From the NCBI RefSeq assembly GCF_900113665.1, contig NZ_FOQD01000017.1:110320-174319 (forward strand): 64,000 nt of DNA. Reading direction: 5' to 3'. Position numbers and translations under genes: made by a program. Of the stretch, positions 57,301 through 62,085 are shown one piece after another (position 1 is the stretch's first letter; each line of letters opens with the position of its first letter). The notes below the pieces were generated by a model. That model searched no databases, was not told where the DNA came from, and saw only the letters and a list, made by a program, of their open reading frames with translations. This DNA comes from Planctomicrobium piriforme (lineage in GTDB: Bacteria > Planctomycetota > Planctomycetia > Planctomycetales > Planctomycetaceae).

Positions 57301-60300
57301 CGGGAAGGGGCCACCACGCGGTTCACCTACCAGACGGGATCAGGCCAGCCCGCGCATTACCTGTCGCAAATCATCGATCCGCTGGGACGCGCCGCCGCCA
57401 AGACCGAGTACGACGCTACCGGGCGCCTGATCCGCACCACCGACGCCGCCGGCAAGACGATCACCTACGACTGGAACTCCGACAGCAAGGTGCAGCACGT
57501 CACCGACCAGTTGGGAAACACCACCACCATCGAGACCGACGCCCGGGGGAACGTCATCCGCGAGGTGGACCCCACCGGCGTCATCACGCTTCGCAGCTAC
57601 GACGGCCAGGACCATCTCCTCTCCGAGACTCAGGTGATCGGCCAGATCGACTCCGTCATCAGCGGAGAACACAACGACCTGACCACTCGCTACGCCTACA
57701 ACGCCGCCGGCGACCGCACGCAGACCACCGACCCGCGGGGTCACGTCACCAGCACCACCTACAATGAGCATGGCCAGCCCACCAGCTCGGTCGACGCCCT
57801 GGGGAACGCCACCCGCAACGACTTCGCCCGCTCGGGGCTGCTCAATAGCGTCACCGACGCCATCGGCAACGTCACCAGCTTCGCCTACGACGACAAGGGA
57901 AATCTCACCAGCGTCCGGGACGACCACGGGAACACCCTGGTCACGAACACCTATAACCAGTTCGGAGACGTCACCAGCACCACCCCCGCCGCCGGCCGAC
58001 AGACGTACTTTGCCTACGACATCAGCGGAGATCAGGTCGCCAGCTGGTACTTCGACGGAACCGGCCCCGCCCAGGTGCAGATTCTGACCCTCACCACCTA
58101 CGACGCCGACCGCCGCGTCACCGGGACTTCGCAGGCCACGCTCCCGGCCGGGTCATTCCTCACCGAAGACCTCGATTCCGCGTCCATCCCCGCGCAGTAC
58201 GTCGACTGGTCCGCCAGCACCACGTACAACCTGGCGGGTCAGGTGCTGGTCTCGGCCGACCGCACCGGCCTGCGAACCGAGAACACCTACGACCTGCGGG
58301 GTCAGCTGATCCAGACCAGAACGGAGTCCCTCAGCGAGACCGGCAACCGGATCTGGCTGGTGACCCGGTCCGTCTACGACGCGGGCGGGCATGTGATCGC
58401 CTCCACCGAGCAGTACATGGACGGCCAGAGTGGCCCGGTCCAGGGAACCGTAACCACATACGACGGCGCGGGCCGGGTGACGCAGCAGAAATCGGTCTCG
58501 GGGATCGTGATCGATCTCACCAGCGCGGGAGCGCTCACCCAGGCAGTGGTGACGAATGCCGGACAGACGGTGACCTCTTCCAGCACGGCCTACGACAGCG
58601 CCGGCCGGGTGGTCGACACCACGGACACCTACGGCCTGCATACCTACACCACGTATGACTCGTTCAGCAACGTCACCCAGACCCGTCGTCAGACGTACGA
58701 CGAGAACAACAATGTCGTGATCCTGACCAGCCGGACCGTCTATGACAGCTATGGCCGTGTGAGCGTCAGCACGGATGAGTTCCTGACCGGCCAGACGGTC
58801 TACGGCACACAGACCATCTACGACTCACTGGGCCGCGAGGTGAAGTCGGTCCGGCTCTCGGGAGTGCAGATCACGATCAGCGGAGCGGGGGACGCTACGC
58901 TGTCGAGCGCCGGGACGGCGCTGTCTTCGACGCAGACGGTGTACGATGCCGATGGCCGGGTGTCGAAGCAGATCGGCGCAGCGGGTGATGTCACCACGTA
59001 CGAGTACGACGCCCTGGGACGCCAGTCCGCGACGATTGGCACGCCGCTGGCGCTCGCCGCTGTGGGCCTGACAGCAGGAGTGGGAGGAGTCCCCGCCGCG
59101 GCGGTCACCGTCAGCCTGCGGACCGAGACGGTCTTCGACAGTCAGGGACGAACACAGGCCACGCGGACGAATATCAGGCAGTTCACGCTGGCCAATGGCA
59201 CCACGGTGATCGATGCCAGTGGGGTCCAGCAGACCAGCTACCAGTACGACGCCTTGGGCAACGTCGTCAAAACCACGTTTGCCGACAACAGTTTCACGAC
59301 GGCGACCTACAACGACCTGGGCCAGAAGACCAGCGACACGAACCAGGCCGGCCAGAAAAGGACGTACTCGTACGACACCGCAGGCCGCCTGATCAAAGTC
59401 TCTCTCCCGAATCCCTCAACACTCAACCCTCAACCCTCAACGACGTACACCTACGCCTACGACGCGCAAGGCAACCAGACCCTCATCGTCGACCCGCTCG
59501 GGCATGAGACGCGGTTCACTTACGACGCCCAGGGACGCCAGCTCACCCGCACGCTGCCGCTCGGCTTTGGTGTGGACGGCAAGCAAGGCACAGCCGACGA
59601 TTCGGCTGTGATTCCGGGAGACTTCACGGAATCGGCCGGGTATGATGCGCTGGGGCGTCAGGCGCTGGCGGTCTCGTTCGAAGGGGCGGTGACGCAGTAC
59701 GTCTACGACGACGCCCACGGCGGCAAGCTGTCGCAAAAACGGTTCTTTGACAACCTGGCGCAGTTTAACAACGGCGCCGGGACGCCGACGCAGGTGCAGA
59801 GCTTTTCGTCCGACGCGTTCGGGCGGGTGGTCCTCACCCAGACGTCGGCGACCGGCGGCGGATCTCTTTCCACCAGTACGGCGTATGACGACCAGGGCCG
59901 CCTGACCAGCGTCAGCAATGCCCAGGGAGTGATCGGCTACAGCTACAACACTCTCGGTCAGCTCACTCAAATGGCGGTGTACGCGGTTGGTGCTGATCCC
60001 TCTACCGACAGCCCCCAGCGGACCACGTCCTACAGCTATGACGTTCTCGGGCGACTCTCTACGGTCACGGAGGACCGGGACTGGCTCTCGACTCTGGACT
60101 CTCAACTCTCGACTCAGTACCGCTACGACCTCGTCGGCAACCTGGACCGGCTGGACGCTCCCAATGGAGTGGTCACCGGCTACGTCTACGACAGCATCAA
60201 CCACCTCAAGAGTCAGACGGACTACGCTCCTGACGGAATGCCGAATGACCTGTCCAACAACCTGAAGATCGCGAGCTACAGCTATACGCTGGACCCCTTG

Positions 60301-62085
60301 GGCCAGCGAACGGCGGACATCGAGAAGCGGTACGACGGCACGGGCAGCGTGGTCGCCACGACGACATTCAGTTGGACCTACGACAACCTCGGTCGGCTGA
60401 CGCAGGAGACGCTGACAACCGACGACAACGCCCTGACCGACTACACCACAACGTATGAGTTCGATCTGACCGGAAACCGGCTCACGAAGTCCACAGTCGG
60501 CGGCGAAACAGTTACCAGCACCTACGACGCCAACGACCGGCTGTTGACAGAAACGACTTCGACCGGCACGACAACTTCGTACGGGTATGACCATACCCAG
60601 CAGACATACAAAGAAGTCACGAACACCAACGGTTCTTCCACTACGACGACGTTCGGGTTCAACGTCGCTGGACAACTGGCTTCCGTCACAACGGAGACGC
60701 GGGACACCTCCAGCACGCTGCAGTCGCGGACTCGAGTTGAGTACGACTATGCCGACAATGGCTTGCGGGTCGGTTCGCGGGAGCTGGCTGACAGCAATCT
60801 GGACGGTTCGTTTGAAACCCTGATCAGATCCACGACTTATCTGGTCGATACCCAGAATCTGACCGGCTACGCCCAGACGATCCGGGAAACCCGGACCGAT
60901 GGTCAGACGGGTGAAAAGACGGTCGTCGATTACTCGTTCGGCCACGACGAGATCAGCCAGACGACGACCACTTATGACGGATCTGGAGTCGAGACCGGTT
61001 CACAGACGCTGTTCTTCGGCCATGACGGTCATGGGAGCGTGCGAGTCCTGACGGACGCCGCCGGAGCAATTGCCAGTGTGGCGGGCACCTTGCAGGTGTT
61101 CCAGTACGACGCCTACGGCAATGCGATAGGGTTCAACCCCGCCCAGGCTGCGACAACACTCCTCTTCAGCGGCGAGTCGTTCGACGCGTCGACCGGACAA
61201 CAATACCTGCGGGCACGCTGGTATGACCCGAAGAGCGGGCGTTTTAGGAGCGTCGACCCGTTCTTTGGGAACCTCAACGACCCCCAGAGCTTGCACAAGT
61301 ATTTGTATGTGCATGCCAACCCGATCAACGGTATTGATCCGAGCGGTATGTCTGAGTTCACGATTGCTGGCATGACGGTGTCAATCAACGTGCAAGCATT
61401 CATGGCGTCGTCACTTGTAAGTTACGGCATTGGCAAATCCCTCGAAGCACTAATAGATGTGGCATTTGATGGAGAGTTCGATCAATTCAGATGGTTCAAT
61501 TGGACGGACCTATTGGCATTCGTTCCCGGTGCAGCGATATCTGCTGCGCTTGGAAAAATATTACTGTACCCGACGCATTTGCTAACCAAGCTACCGACAG
61601 GAAAGATTGTTGGAAAACTATTTGCAAATGGTGCTTACCTTCAACTGGGCTCGCAATTCTTGCGCCTGTTTCCGTCTGGATGGACTCGAACACTTGCGGG
61701 CTTGCAGGGCGCAAGATCCGTGAAACTAATTGCCGGCAATGCTGCAAATGGATTTCAGCATTTCATACAACGACACGTTGCTCATTTTTACGATGGAACA
61801 AAAGCGGGGGCAAAACAAACAACCACATTTTGGCCATTTGGAACATCACCAGACATTGTGCTGGACTATCTGGATGAAGCGATTGAGCAACTAGGCCCAA
61901 AAGTTTACTCGTACTTAAACCCAGCAACGTTGCCGACGACCAGATGGTTTGCTGCAGATGCAGTGCTTCGCAATGGACTTAAAGTGAAGGTGGTTCTTAA
62001 AGACGGATTTGTCCACACGTTCCACCCCATTTCCGGCCAAGGAACATTCACCGTACAAGAGGCAATTGCCAAGGGATGGCTATGA
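33310..62085 (+). CDS. Giant multidomain surface Rhs protein with toxin tip (9591 aa)
   Basis: A single intact 28.8-kb frame; the ATG at 33310 follows AAGGA. In order: a basic N-terminus with VEPRTLPG; Gly/Ser-rich linker (~157-280); a choice-of-anchor-U-like domain (~410-560); 24 cadherin-like ~96-residue repeats (~720-3027; NEDTxLTV, GVLxNDxDxD, GTLTLNxDGSFTYxP, VNDAP); a beta-propeller-like part (~3030-3257); six ~235-residue beta-helix units (~3260-4854; SLDWTGG); Calx-beta (~4857-4966); an IgGFc-binding-like domain (~4969-5381); Big_1 (~5381-5471); 19 He_PIG-like Ig repeats (~5681-7557) interrupted by an SdrD-B-like domain (ISGTVFNDANGDG); RHS/YD repeats (~7764 on); RHS core (~9261-9346; GQQYLRARWYDPKSGRF, NPINGIDPSG); toxin tip (~9347-9591). 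It probably acts in adhesion and contact-dependent killing. Confidence 0.9.
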   Translation: MLLTPWLRLFRHRLALRRFSGRRRTVKRRKLSTLSVSETVEPRTLPGIALPISLYELANIAKIEVDGDHHADQQLQLSQIGDTHQQRSASTSMPGMFISSTAEMNDPGLMQAIFDMHRSGKTSQRGSSNLGGSRSTSPASNDMEFRRSAEEDLSPAPLNTSGGAGGAINLPSLDNQTRSGGGGGTNSPASFGLGSPPGGTESAPIANGHSTNRGRGGGGSGSGAPAGNSSGQGDSGTASGGSQQNGAASPSPGTGANTATGETSNGTSNTGDEGSTGQAEASVTLQQALRLSTGTAGQIYVTGQVTDPQASVSGHIAIEFFTAGSEPQSLGTVAVSKTTSIGATSFSAVVNVDSSITEVFAQIHQSSTLHVNSSSVTVNESTDADHDGVSSAVEMLGPHGGDANQDGTLDSLQSSITTLPAAANGQFITIDANGHPLLGVRTDAVPDSEISHARLPFGLISFEVDQVAPGSVAQVKLTFPEGNRPDAYYKQDADGNMSQFAFDGETGAVFNSNSVTLYLQDGGRGDADGIVNGIIQDPGGPAITAGMILIGALNEDPFVGWSIHEDGGHDGLAGTVTYADNSLVMTEGNSLQLSLERAVTIPLNPSFLELDYWGEFDGTDTDSINDAFEVAFVAADGTTLVPSYAAQRDSFFNVTEGESPALGAKTEVFSDDEEGLLRGTVQLDISQLAPGTSGRIVLRLVNNDGDTGTNFHLVLYGVPQATDDEYSVDEDSSLTITAAEGVLSNDTDIDSPVLTANLLDEPQHGAVTLDADGSFVYTPDVNFTGDDQFTYYTSDERSASTVATVLIHVSPVNDAPGVRDDDYELAEDTPLTVSAGTGVLQNDIDIDSSSIAAILESEPQHGQVTLNSDGSFVYTPDADFNGTDSFTYRASDGSLDSLPATVTLVVTPVNDAPVAGDDEYATNKNTTLTIPATGVLGNDLDVDEDELTAAPEAGAQHGTVTLNPDGSFTYEPRPGFVGTDSFSYSVTDGDLFSETATVVITVNAVNEAPVAYDDDYAINEDSVLEIDPPGLLVNDVDPNGDELTAVVQSNPSHGTLTLNSDGSLTYTPDPNYYGEDSFTYLVSDGELESAPATVSITVNAVNDAPAGTDDEFTIGEDTLLEVDSPGLLANDSDIDNDSLAASLINGPDHGTLEFHEDGSFTYLPDPDFNGTDSFTYQASDGLQLSAPVTVTLNVTAANDAPVAEDNSYSVDEDTELTVPAAGLLENDSDIDEDELSASLVDSPEHGIVTVAADGSFVYTPDADFNGIDAFTYRVSDGSQASNIATVTIVVNPSNDAPAAADDTYDADEDTPLEIDAAGVLGNDSDIDEDSLSAVVISGPSHGTLALNSDGSFTYIPNADFHGIDTFTYLASDGSLSSDAATVTINVSSVNDAPTAAADAYETNEDTALTVTIDGLLDNDSDEENDDLTASVVSEPSHGTLTLNEDGSFNYVPDANYSGTDSFTYQANDGTLNSNTATVTITVNPVNDGPVAVDNTYFVNEDTTLTVSEIGVLENDSDLDEDSLTASIVTGPSHGILTLNPDGTFSYLPNANYHGTDSFTYQASDGNLNSNTATVTITVNSVNDAPVAVKNTYSTNEDTTLTVTGTGILGNDSDVDDDALTAHAVAGPSHGTLTLNVDGSFTYIPEANYNGTDSFTYRANDGTANSNTTTVTITVNPVNDDPVATDDNIEADEDTPLTVAAPGILGNDGDADSDPLTASLVSGPSHGTLTLNPNGSLSYLPNANYNGTDSFTYRISDGNSNSNTATVTITVNAIDDAPVAADDIYEANEGTPLTVVLPGVLGNDTDLEEDDLAAVLVSDVSNGTLTLNSNGSFTYVPDTNFSGVDTFTYRANDGDLNSELATVTINVIDLNGPPDAVDDSYIVNEDETLTEDSSGVLENDSDPDSDPLTAVLVSGPAHGTLTLNSEGTFEYTPNANFFGTDFFTYRASDASLVSGICTVAITVDPVNDAPTAANDSYTVNEDVTFNTPSISRVLANDSDVDGNSLTAALVSGPSHGNLTLNSNGTFTYVPDANYNGSDSFTYQASDGSLASNAATVTITVNPVNDAPTAAADTYTVNEDDVLSDTVPGVLENDTDVDGDSLTAVIASQPSHGAVTLESDGSFTYAPNANYTGTDSFTYQASDGVLLSLPKTVTITINQVNDAPTANADSYDATEDATLNVSLTSKGVLSNDRDIDSSTITASLISGPSHGTVTLNLDGTFTYAPEANYNGTDSFTYRASDGLLASNTATVTIKVRAVNDAPVATNDTYSVNKNGTLTVSMPGVLINDSDVDEDLLSASLISQVKNGALTFNSNGSFTYSPKSNYVGTDSFTYKTSDGTSTSGITTVTIIVASPNRAPVANNESYCISEDKPLSVTGSGVLANDNDPDGNALSAVLVSGPAHGTLTLNSNGSFSYTPSANYNGTDSFTYRASDGTLTSNLATVSISIAAVNDAPVAVNDTYSANEDTTLTVPVSGVLGNDSDADGEALTVSLVSGKGTQNGTLTLKSNGSFTYVPRANFSGTDSFTYQLKDSSSALVTATVTITVNAVNDAPTAGNDSFCMNEDSSLTILPSDILGNDKDIDSSTLTAVVLTQPSHGTLTPNANGSFTYVPNANFFGSDSFTYQASDGTLRSNTATVSISVNAVNDAPIAAGDAYSLNEDGNLVIAAISGVLTNDSDPDGNSFTAKIYSQPANGTVTLNSNGSFTYIPAANFFGTDTFVYRAYDGSTYSNKSTVTIMVNPVNDAPTAGDDCCNVNEDTPLPITPASLLSNDRDIDNTNLSVVVAVAPLHGTLTLNSNGSYTYLPNANFTGTDTFKYKVSDGTLTSNTATVTISVKPVNDAPVAVLDTYTVNEDATLSVVSPGVRANDIDIDGDSLTVAIVAQPAHGTVTLNSNGSFTYVPSANYFGADSFTYKVSDGKAWSNPGTVAITVNSVNDAPTANSDSYSINQGGTLTVAAPGLLSNDADIDSASLTVQIVQSPAHGTLTPSSNGSFRYVPAANFSGTDTFRYQANDGTASSNIVTVTIVVSAAGTPTKFFVVDDQADDTFKYSSSGYSIGNFNAANSDLRGIAAKADGSKIWTVDSSGNVKVYSSTGASLGGWKATGITRSDDIATDGTNIWIVDSSTNKVWYFAGKATTTTGSFDATSNFRLTTDNADATGLVVRDGKIWVVDTGTCGSKVFVYDTSGSLKGSWFLDSHNQNPTGITVNPSGGTDLWVVDKSTDKVYTYSGGISWTSGTHSAASSWALDCGNNQPEGIADPPPLSSPIEWIASGGGDWNDPSNWSTGTVPTAADDVEIDISGGNYTITITATSSGYYGDPYDGPAVHNLLSNETLSLSGSLQVTGSAETAGMTFTGSLVGGSVTVTSSLDWTSGTILGGSTLTVASGATGSLHSSSGKTIGGHFINQGTTTWTDSGSINLGAYNGWDFNSGSIENSSGALFKIQTDADLYDSTDWYYGSTGSFTNAGTVRKLSSTGETLLGPAFNNSGTVEIQSGILTLTGSGTSSGQFAVSSGAKLKFAGSTGDEYNPGTSVTLSSGSQVTGAGELEFSSGPVAINGTVGLTGNVRVTGGTAQFNQNISLANVLLSNGALGGSGQVTITNSLDWTGGNVQASGNFIVASTATAAIHGSGTKTIGGQYINHGTTIWTDSGVVNLGAYNGWDYLSGLIQNSSGALFTIQTDADLSGYDGSFTNAGTVRKQSSSGETILGSTFNNNGSVEIQSGTLTLPGSGTSSGQFAVSSGAKLKFAGSTGDEYNSGTSVTLSSGSQVTGAGNVEFSGGTVAINGPFPLTGQVQVTGGNAQFNQNISLANVVLSGGSLGGSGQTTITSSLDWTGGALQSAGGVIVASTASASIHGSSGKQIIGTLTNRGAITWADSGYITLGNIDWMSGGSSNGSLVNDSTGVILIQTDADLYDAGGGYYGWFGSFTNSGTVRKLSSSGETLLGTTFNNNGTVEIQSGTLTLAGSSTSTGEFAVSAGKKLKFAGTNGDEYTSGTTVTLASSSQINGAGDVEFSSGTVSVNGTVGLTGVVRVTGGIAQFNQNLSVANVILSAGSLGGSGQTTMTSSLDWTGGNIQTSGGVIVASTATASLHGSNTKQIVGTLTNRGTMTWTDSGYLSLGTSDGMGGGTVSGSLVNDSTGLFLIQTDADLYDAGGGYYGWAGSFTNSGTVRKQSSTGETVLATVFNNNGTVETQSGTLTLTGNGTTNGQFAVSSGAKLKFAGTNADEYNSGTTQTLASSSLVSGAGTVEFNGGTVAVNGSWTQTGQVQVTGGSAQFNHDVSLVSAVLSSGALGGSGHTAITNSLDWTGGKIAGSGDVILAATATASLHGTGTKIVTGTFLIHGTATWTDSGTLQLGDDPNGMGSAGTGAIRTETDGVFDMRTTAWLTGSDYYGGSSLRFTNLGLFRRSTVGGTGRLGAAFDNSGTVEVLAGTLSLNAGGSSSGAFNISSGATLEFAASYFETTLASGSNVTGGGSVRFTDGTTHVNGGFSPYGTIWITGGKAEFNSSASAAGVTMSGGELAGSGTLTVANTFSLSGGEISGSGTVSATSAFNWSGGQMRGTGTTVVGAGATLTLSGSDSKTLNRTLNNFGLMIIPVDLQVGDETALVNETGATVKLQNNADLISQAFYGSSGDITNSGLFEKSTGSGISSLGSEFHNSGTLSIVSGTLQSIGRFNNSGLVKIPTETTLVVATISEEYGGAAIRYYQSGGETRLQGGTLSAAAAVEIQGGLVTGVGKISGNVYNAGEFRPGNPIGVIQVAGDYTQSSAGVLTVDLQGFEAGTSYDQLNVSGALSLAGTLNASLTIPTLIGNRFRIIKHAGTASVSGHFNSLAEASTLNLNGVDYRISYAAGTGNDVEILHPGPLFSISSVQQVEGDDGQTNFVFTVTLDSASAQSASVQYATVDDTASAGSDYVSTSGILTFAPGQLSQTISVPVIGEATPENHERFRVQLSNAVDAGIRLGRGVGMIFDDDAGPRLLDNLGTDFWITFPGNYTWENPVHTVQLFISGEHDTSGTIEIPGLNFSQNFTVTANQTTTIDLPTGVDLAETSNLIQNNGVHITAEDEVAVYAINYVPFTTDAYLALPTDILDQEYVVLAWKNSNSNIPFGSEFGLVATVDGTQITITPSVTVSGHQAGVPYTITLNQGQTYQLRSTGIPMDLTGTFISSTAPIAVFGGHEIANIPGGVTYADHIVEQLTPTSTWGESFVTVPLAGRLYGDTFRVLASQDGTVVRINGGVAAVLNRGQVYETILTAASSISTNHPVAVAQYANGSSYDGQLGDPFMMLVTPTDQFLDEYTVSTPSTGYPDNSINLVVPASDTGGILIDGVPLDEDFFEEVPGTGYSVAQVPISVGSHHLSGSAPFAIYTYGFNVDDSYGYPGGMALTRIANVSYLTATPSAETDYVGTSRSVTANVTDINGNGVAGIRVHFAVSGVDTLEGYVYTNSSGQAVYTYTGSDVGQDTITVTEGDRIQTVHKTWISPPPTIVTQSPGGADSFLIGSTVLVTGLASAGIPTSPIATVLVNGVPVDATDIDGNFFARVTIQPGVNTYQFTAIDVRGNSATTTLSLQGRSAVAGQIDFNSLSDVSTIKGEYGVTSWNSGTSTLYAELAVHNTGTYSIDAPLLVGIRNISSASVSVLGNDGVAPDGTPYYDFSRLVAGGVLEPNDLTGRRSIAFHNPDGRQFTYDLVLLGQLNRAPSFTTAPQTSVMAGTSYTYHFAASDLDGNPINYTLLSGPAGATIATGATDLVWSPSADDVGTHTLILQADDGHGGRSQQKYVLNVYSAPPNRPPVFTSVPSVVAYVNTSFAYHATGLDSDGDALEFTLVDAPAGMTINSQTGQISWNPAANQVGPQAVAIALSDGQGGTIQQLFTINVLPRLGNHAPQFVSVPVTTALSGKSYHYLTTASDADGDPLHYQLTTKPDGMSIDSSTGLINWSPDQNLSGSVDVTIEVTDGEGGVTRQSFQIEVTDTTPVTISGTVFNDANGDGALSSGESGQSGWTVFLDQNNNQRLDAGETSTLTDSSGHYTFNNVAPGAYHVAEVLPAEWAISEPATGAYHGTAIGGEVITNRDFGNVSRDVGNHSPVFTTQPPRAATQGVLLRYDPAVTDADGDALTYSLSFKPDGMAIDSTTGVVTWTPSESQYGYFDATIRVEDGHGGVGVQAISVFVAEGNSSPHITSQPTVIASTGVEWNYEVAATDPNGDSLTYTLDAVSLSRGMSIEADSGLIAWTPAAAGSYHIVVTVDDGRGGRESQDFTLVVGANSAPRFQSTPPATAVVGQTLTYNIDAVDPDGESVTLSLDSASLARGMTLSGTTLTWTPSAMGIVSVTLTASDGHGGASNQMFSLAVNHQVVTSDPPTVTSHPTGSAYVGQPWTYPVTGTDTDSNTATLTFSLLEPTSDPNVSFNPTTHVLTWTPTSTTPETFTIRITDDAGSYVDQTFTVTPRTVRTGQAPKITSVPSGPAVVGQVYQYQVLAYDPNGDSLTYSLAEPVAGTMIDSTTGLLSWTAAAEGSVDFEIVVSDGIDGSTTQSFSLTAVAAQNHAPRITSSPVGPATVGEPWTYRASAFDSDGDPLAYSLDYPGNETVTIDEQGVISWTPSEVDVEITATLTVSDGRGNTATQAFTISAAAPPEGNPENHPPQFTTTPSGPAYVGQPWSYSAIASDVDGDAITYSLDTDSVIRGLAINPETGLVSWTPLTDGSFRVIVTATDAQGAAATQDFTLTVDVVNVSPEINSKPTGPAYVGQTWTYQVNATDVNDAATSLVYSLVAPATSAQVSFNAATHTLSWTPNAVGSLDVVLRATDPHGAYVEQKFTISAQAQAPTNVAPIIRSVPIQTMRLDQVYSYAIDAFDPNGDRLIYSLTVKPVGMSIDSSGQISWQPSSIGSYPVTIAVSDGVSAPVTQSYTIIVQPPVAVNSPPAITSTPTGPAVRDREWQYQAQATDPNGDAVLWSLDLSQVPSSQRGNLSVNSTTGLVTWTPTSSGSFNLTLTANDQHGGIATQLFTLVVLQNAPPQITTVPVTSLNVGQSYTYDVNASDPNSDDILTYSLDAVSLTRGMTINSTTGVVSWTSASAAGVYPVTVTVTDQSGGQDQQSFSLYVINPNANTAPVILTELSGQVQVGRPYQNRIVASDADGDALSFSLTSAPAGMTIDSSGVLSWTPSGTQLGSQSFTVQVSDGRSGGIVSKTYTLTVVSDVANRPPVFTTNPTTNLIAGSPYVYTAQATDPDGDALSYSLTAAPAGMTINSTTGKVTWTPTSANVGTYTMTIRVVDARGAGLEQSVTLTVRAQNSPPAITSAPPTQGIKDKPYVYAVKASDPDGQALTFSLGAGTSVSGPISINPQTGILTWTPNAAGTYQIQVNVYDSLGLGISQVYSVEVLAAAPNNPPRITSVPPSYYATAGETYTYDVNAVDPDGTPLSYQLLTPSSLPSGMTFNTSTGLLTWVPTTGQVGQVVSFEVAATDGSLVARQSFSLGVLPANNVPVVSNISNQTVSAGAVLRLDVQATDADHDALSYSLDSASAALGMTIDSNGRFQWSPSVARVSNTPYPVTVSVTDGRSAAVTKTFQVTVTADQTAPTVSIVFDRSQAFVGAQIAIRAYALDNVGVASRTLTLVSVTRGSTVIPLNRALPLDADGVARLTLTADLIGTLTFSASATDAAGNVGTSPNAAFLVQDPADGNPPSVQLLSPASKLVITAPTDVTGTVTDNQPNVNWTLVAVPRDGGDSKTIATGTGNITGALGRFDPTLLRNGLYTLTLTATDVGGNTRSSSVDVQVDGGLKLGNFQVSFTDLQVPLAGIPITLTRSYDTLRSGLQGDFGYGWQLDLSTTKVEITLPSGGDPGLFGYTPFVDGTRVVITLPDGTKQGFTFYGDPAYLPFSNTPYYYTPRFVPDYGVTSQLLVDGLSLYKEASTGEYYDMESGQTYSPVDPVFGGSFDLKLRNNSELVIDAKTGDLSQIVDGNGNSLTFSDDGITSSTGKSIQFERDYAGRITAVIDPSGNRISYDYDSLGNLNAVTDREGATTRFTYQTGSGQPAHYLSQIIDPLGRAAAKTEYDATGRLIRTTDAAGKTITYDWNSDSKVQHVTDQLGNTTTIETDARGNVIREVDPTGVITLRSYDGQDHLLSETQVIGQIDSVISGEHNDLTTRYAYNAAGDRTQTTDPRGHVTSTTYNEHGQPTSSVDALGNATRNDFARSGLLNSVTDAIGNVTSFAYDDKGNLTSVRDDHGNTLVTNTYNQFGDVTSTTPAAGRQTYFAYDISGDQVASWYFDGTGPAQVQILTLTTYDADRRVTGTSQATLPAGSFLTEDLDSASIPAQYVDWSASTTYNLAGQVLVSADRTGLRTENTYDLRGQLIQTRTESLSETGNRIWLVTRSVYDAGGHVIASTEQYMDGQSGPVQGTVTTYDGAGRVTQQKSVSGIVIDLTSAGALTQAVVTNAGQTVTSSSTAYDSAGRVVDTTDTYGLHTYTTYDSFSNVTQTRRQTYDENNNVVILTSRTVYDSYGRVSVSTDEFLTGQTVYGTQTIYDSLGREVKSVRLSGVQITISGAGDATLSSAGTALSSTQTVYDADGRVSKQIGAAGDVTTYEYDALGRQSATIGTPLALAAVGLTAGVGGVPAAAVTVSLRTETVFDSQGRTQATRTNIRQFTLANGTTVIDASGVQQTSYQYDALGNVVKTTFADNSFTTATYNDLGQKTSDTNQAGQKRTYSYDTAGRLIKVSLPNPSTLNPQPSTTYTYAYDAQGNQTLIVDPLGHETRFTYDAQGRQLTRTLPLGFGVDGKQGTADDSAVIPGDFTESAGYDALGRQALAVSFEGAVTQYVYDDAHGGKLSQKRFFDNLAQFNNGAGTPTQVQSFSSDAFGRVVLTQTSATGGGSLSTSTAYDDQGRLTSVSNAQGVIGYSYNTLGQLTQMAVYAVGADPSTDSPQRTTSYSYDVLGRLSTVTEDRDWLSTLDSQLSTQYRYDLVGNLDRLDAPNGVVTGYVYDSINHLKSQTDYAPDGMPNDLSNNLKIASYSYTLDPLGQRTADIEKRYDGTGSVVATTTFSWTYDNLGRLTQETLTTDDNALTDYTTTYEFDLTGNRLTKSTVGGETVTSTYDANDRLLTETTSTGTTTSYGYDHTQQTYKEVTNTNGSSTTTTFGFNVAGQLASVTTETRDTSSTLQSRTRVEYDYADNGLRVGSRELADSNLDGSFETLIRSTTYLVDTQNLTGYAQTIRETRTDGQTGEKTVVDYSFGHDEISQTTTTYDGSGVETGSQTLFFGHDGHGSVRVLTDAAGAIASVAGTLQVFQYDAYGNAIGFNPAQAATTLLFSGESFDASTGQQYLRARWYDPKSGRFRSVDPFFGNLNDPQSLHKYLYVHANPINGIDPSGMSEFTIAGMTVSINVQAFMASSLVSYGIGKSLEALIDVAFDGEFDQFRWFNWTDLLAFVPGAAISAALGKILLYPTHLLTKLPTGKIVGKLFANGAYLQLGSQFLRLFPSGWTRTLAGLQGARSVKLIAGNAANGFQHFIQRHVAHFYDGTKAGAKQTTTFWPFGTSPDIVLDYLDEAIEQLGPKVYSYLNPATLPTTRWFAADAVLRNGLKVKVVLKDGFVHTFHPISGQGTFTVQEAIAKGWL
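61348..62082 (+). other. Toxin domain at the end of the giant Rhs protein (EndoU/RNase-like)
   Basis: The part after the RHS core first has a small membrane-active-looking region (DLLAFVPGAAISAALGKILL) and then a nuclease-like domain: NGFQHFIQRHVAHFYDGTKA, TTTFWPFGTSPDIVLDYLDE, LNPATLPTTRWFAADAVLRN and VKVVLKDGFVHTFHPISG. The HxxxRH pair, the TTxF segment and a Thr/His near the end suit the BECR-fold RNases (EndoU, CdiA RNase A-like). The specific family is uncertain. This stretch is clearly AT-richer than the RHS core, as is usual for exchangeable tips. Confidence 0.6.

Noticed and set aside
56394..57767. A 457-residue plus-strand frame inside the RHS part
   Set aside because: Arg/His/Pro-rich out-of-frame translation of YD repeats; typical shadow.
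59437..60945. A 502-residue minus-strand frame under the RHS region
   Set aside because: Antisense shadow of YD repeats in high-GC DNA, with Val/Arg/Gly bias and no start site.
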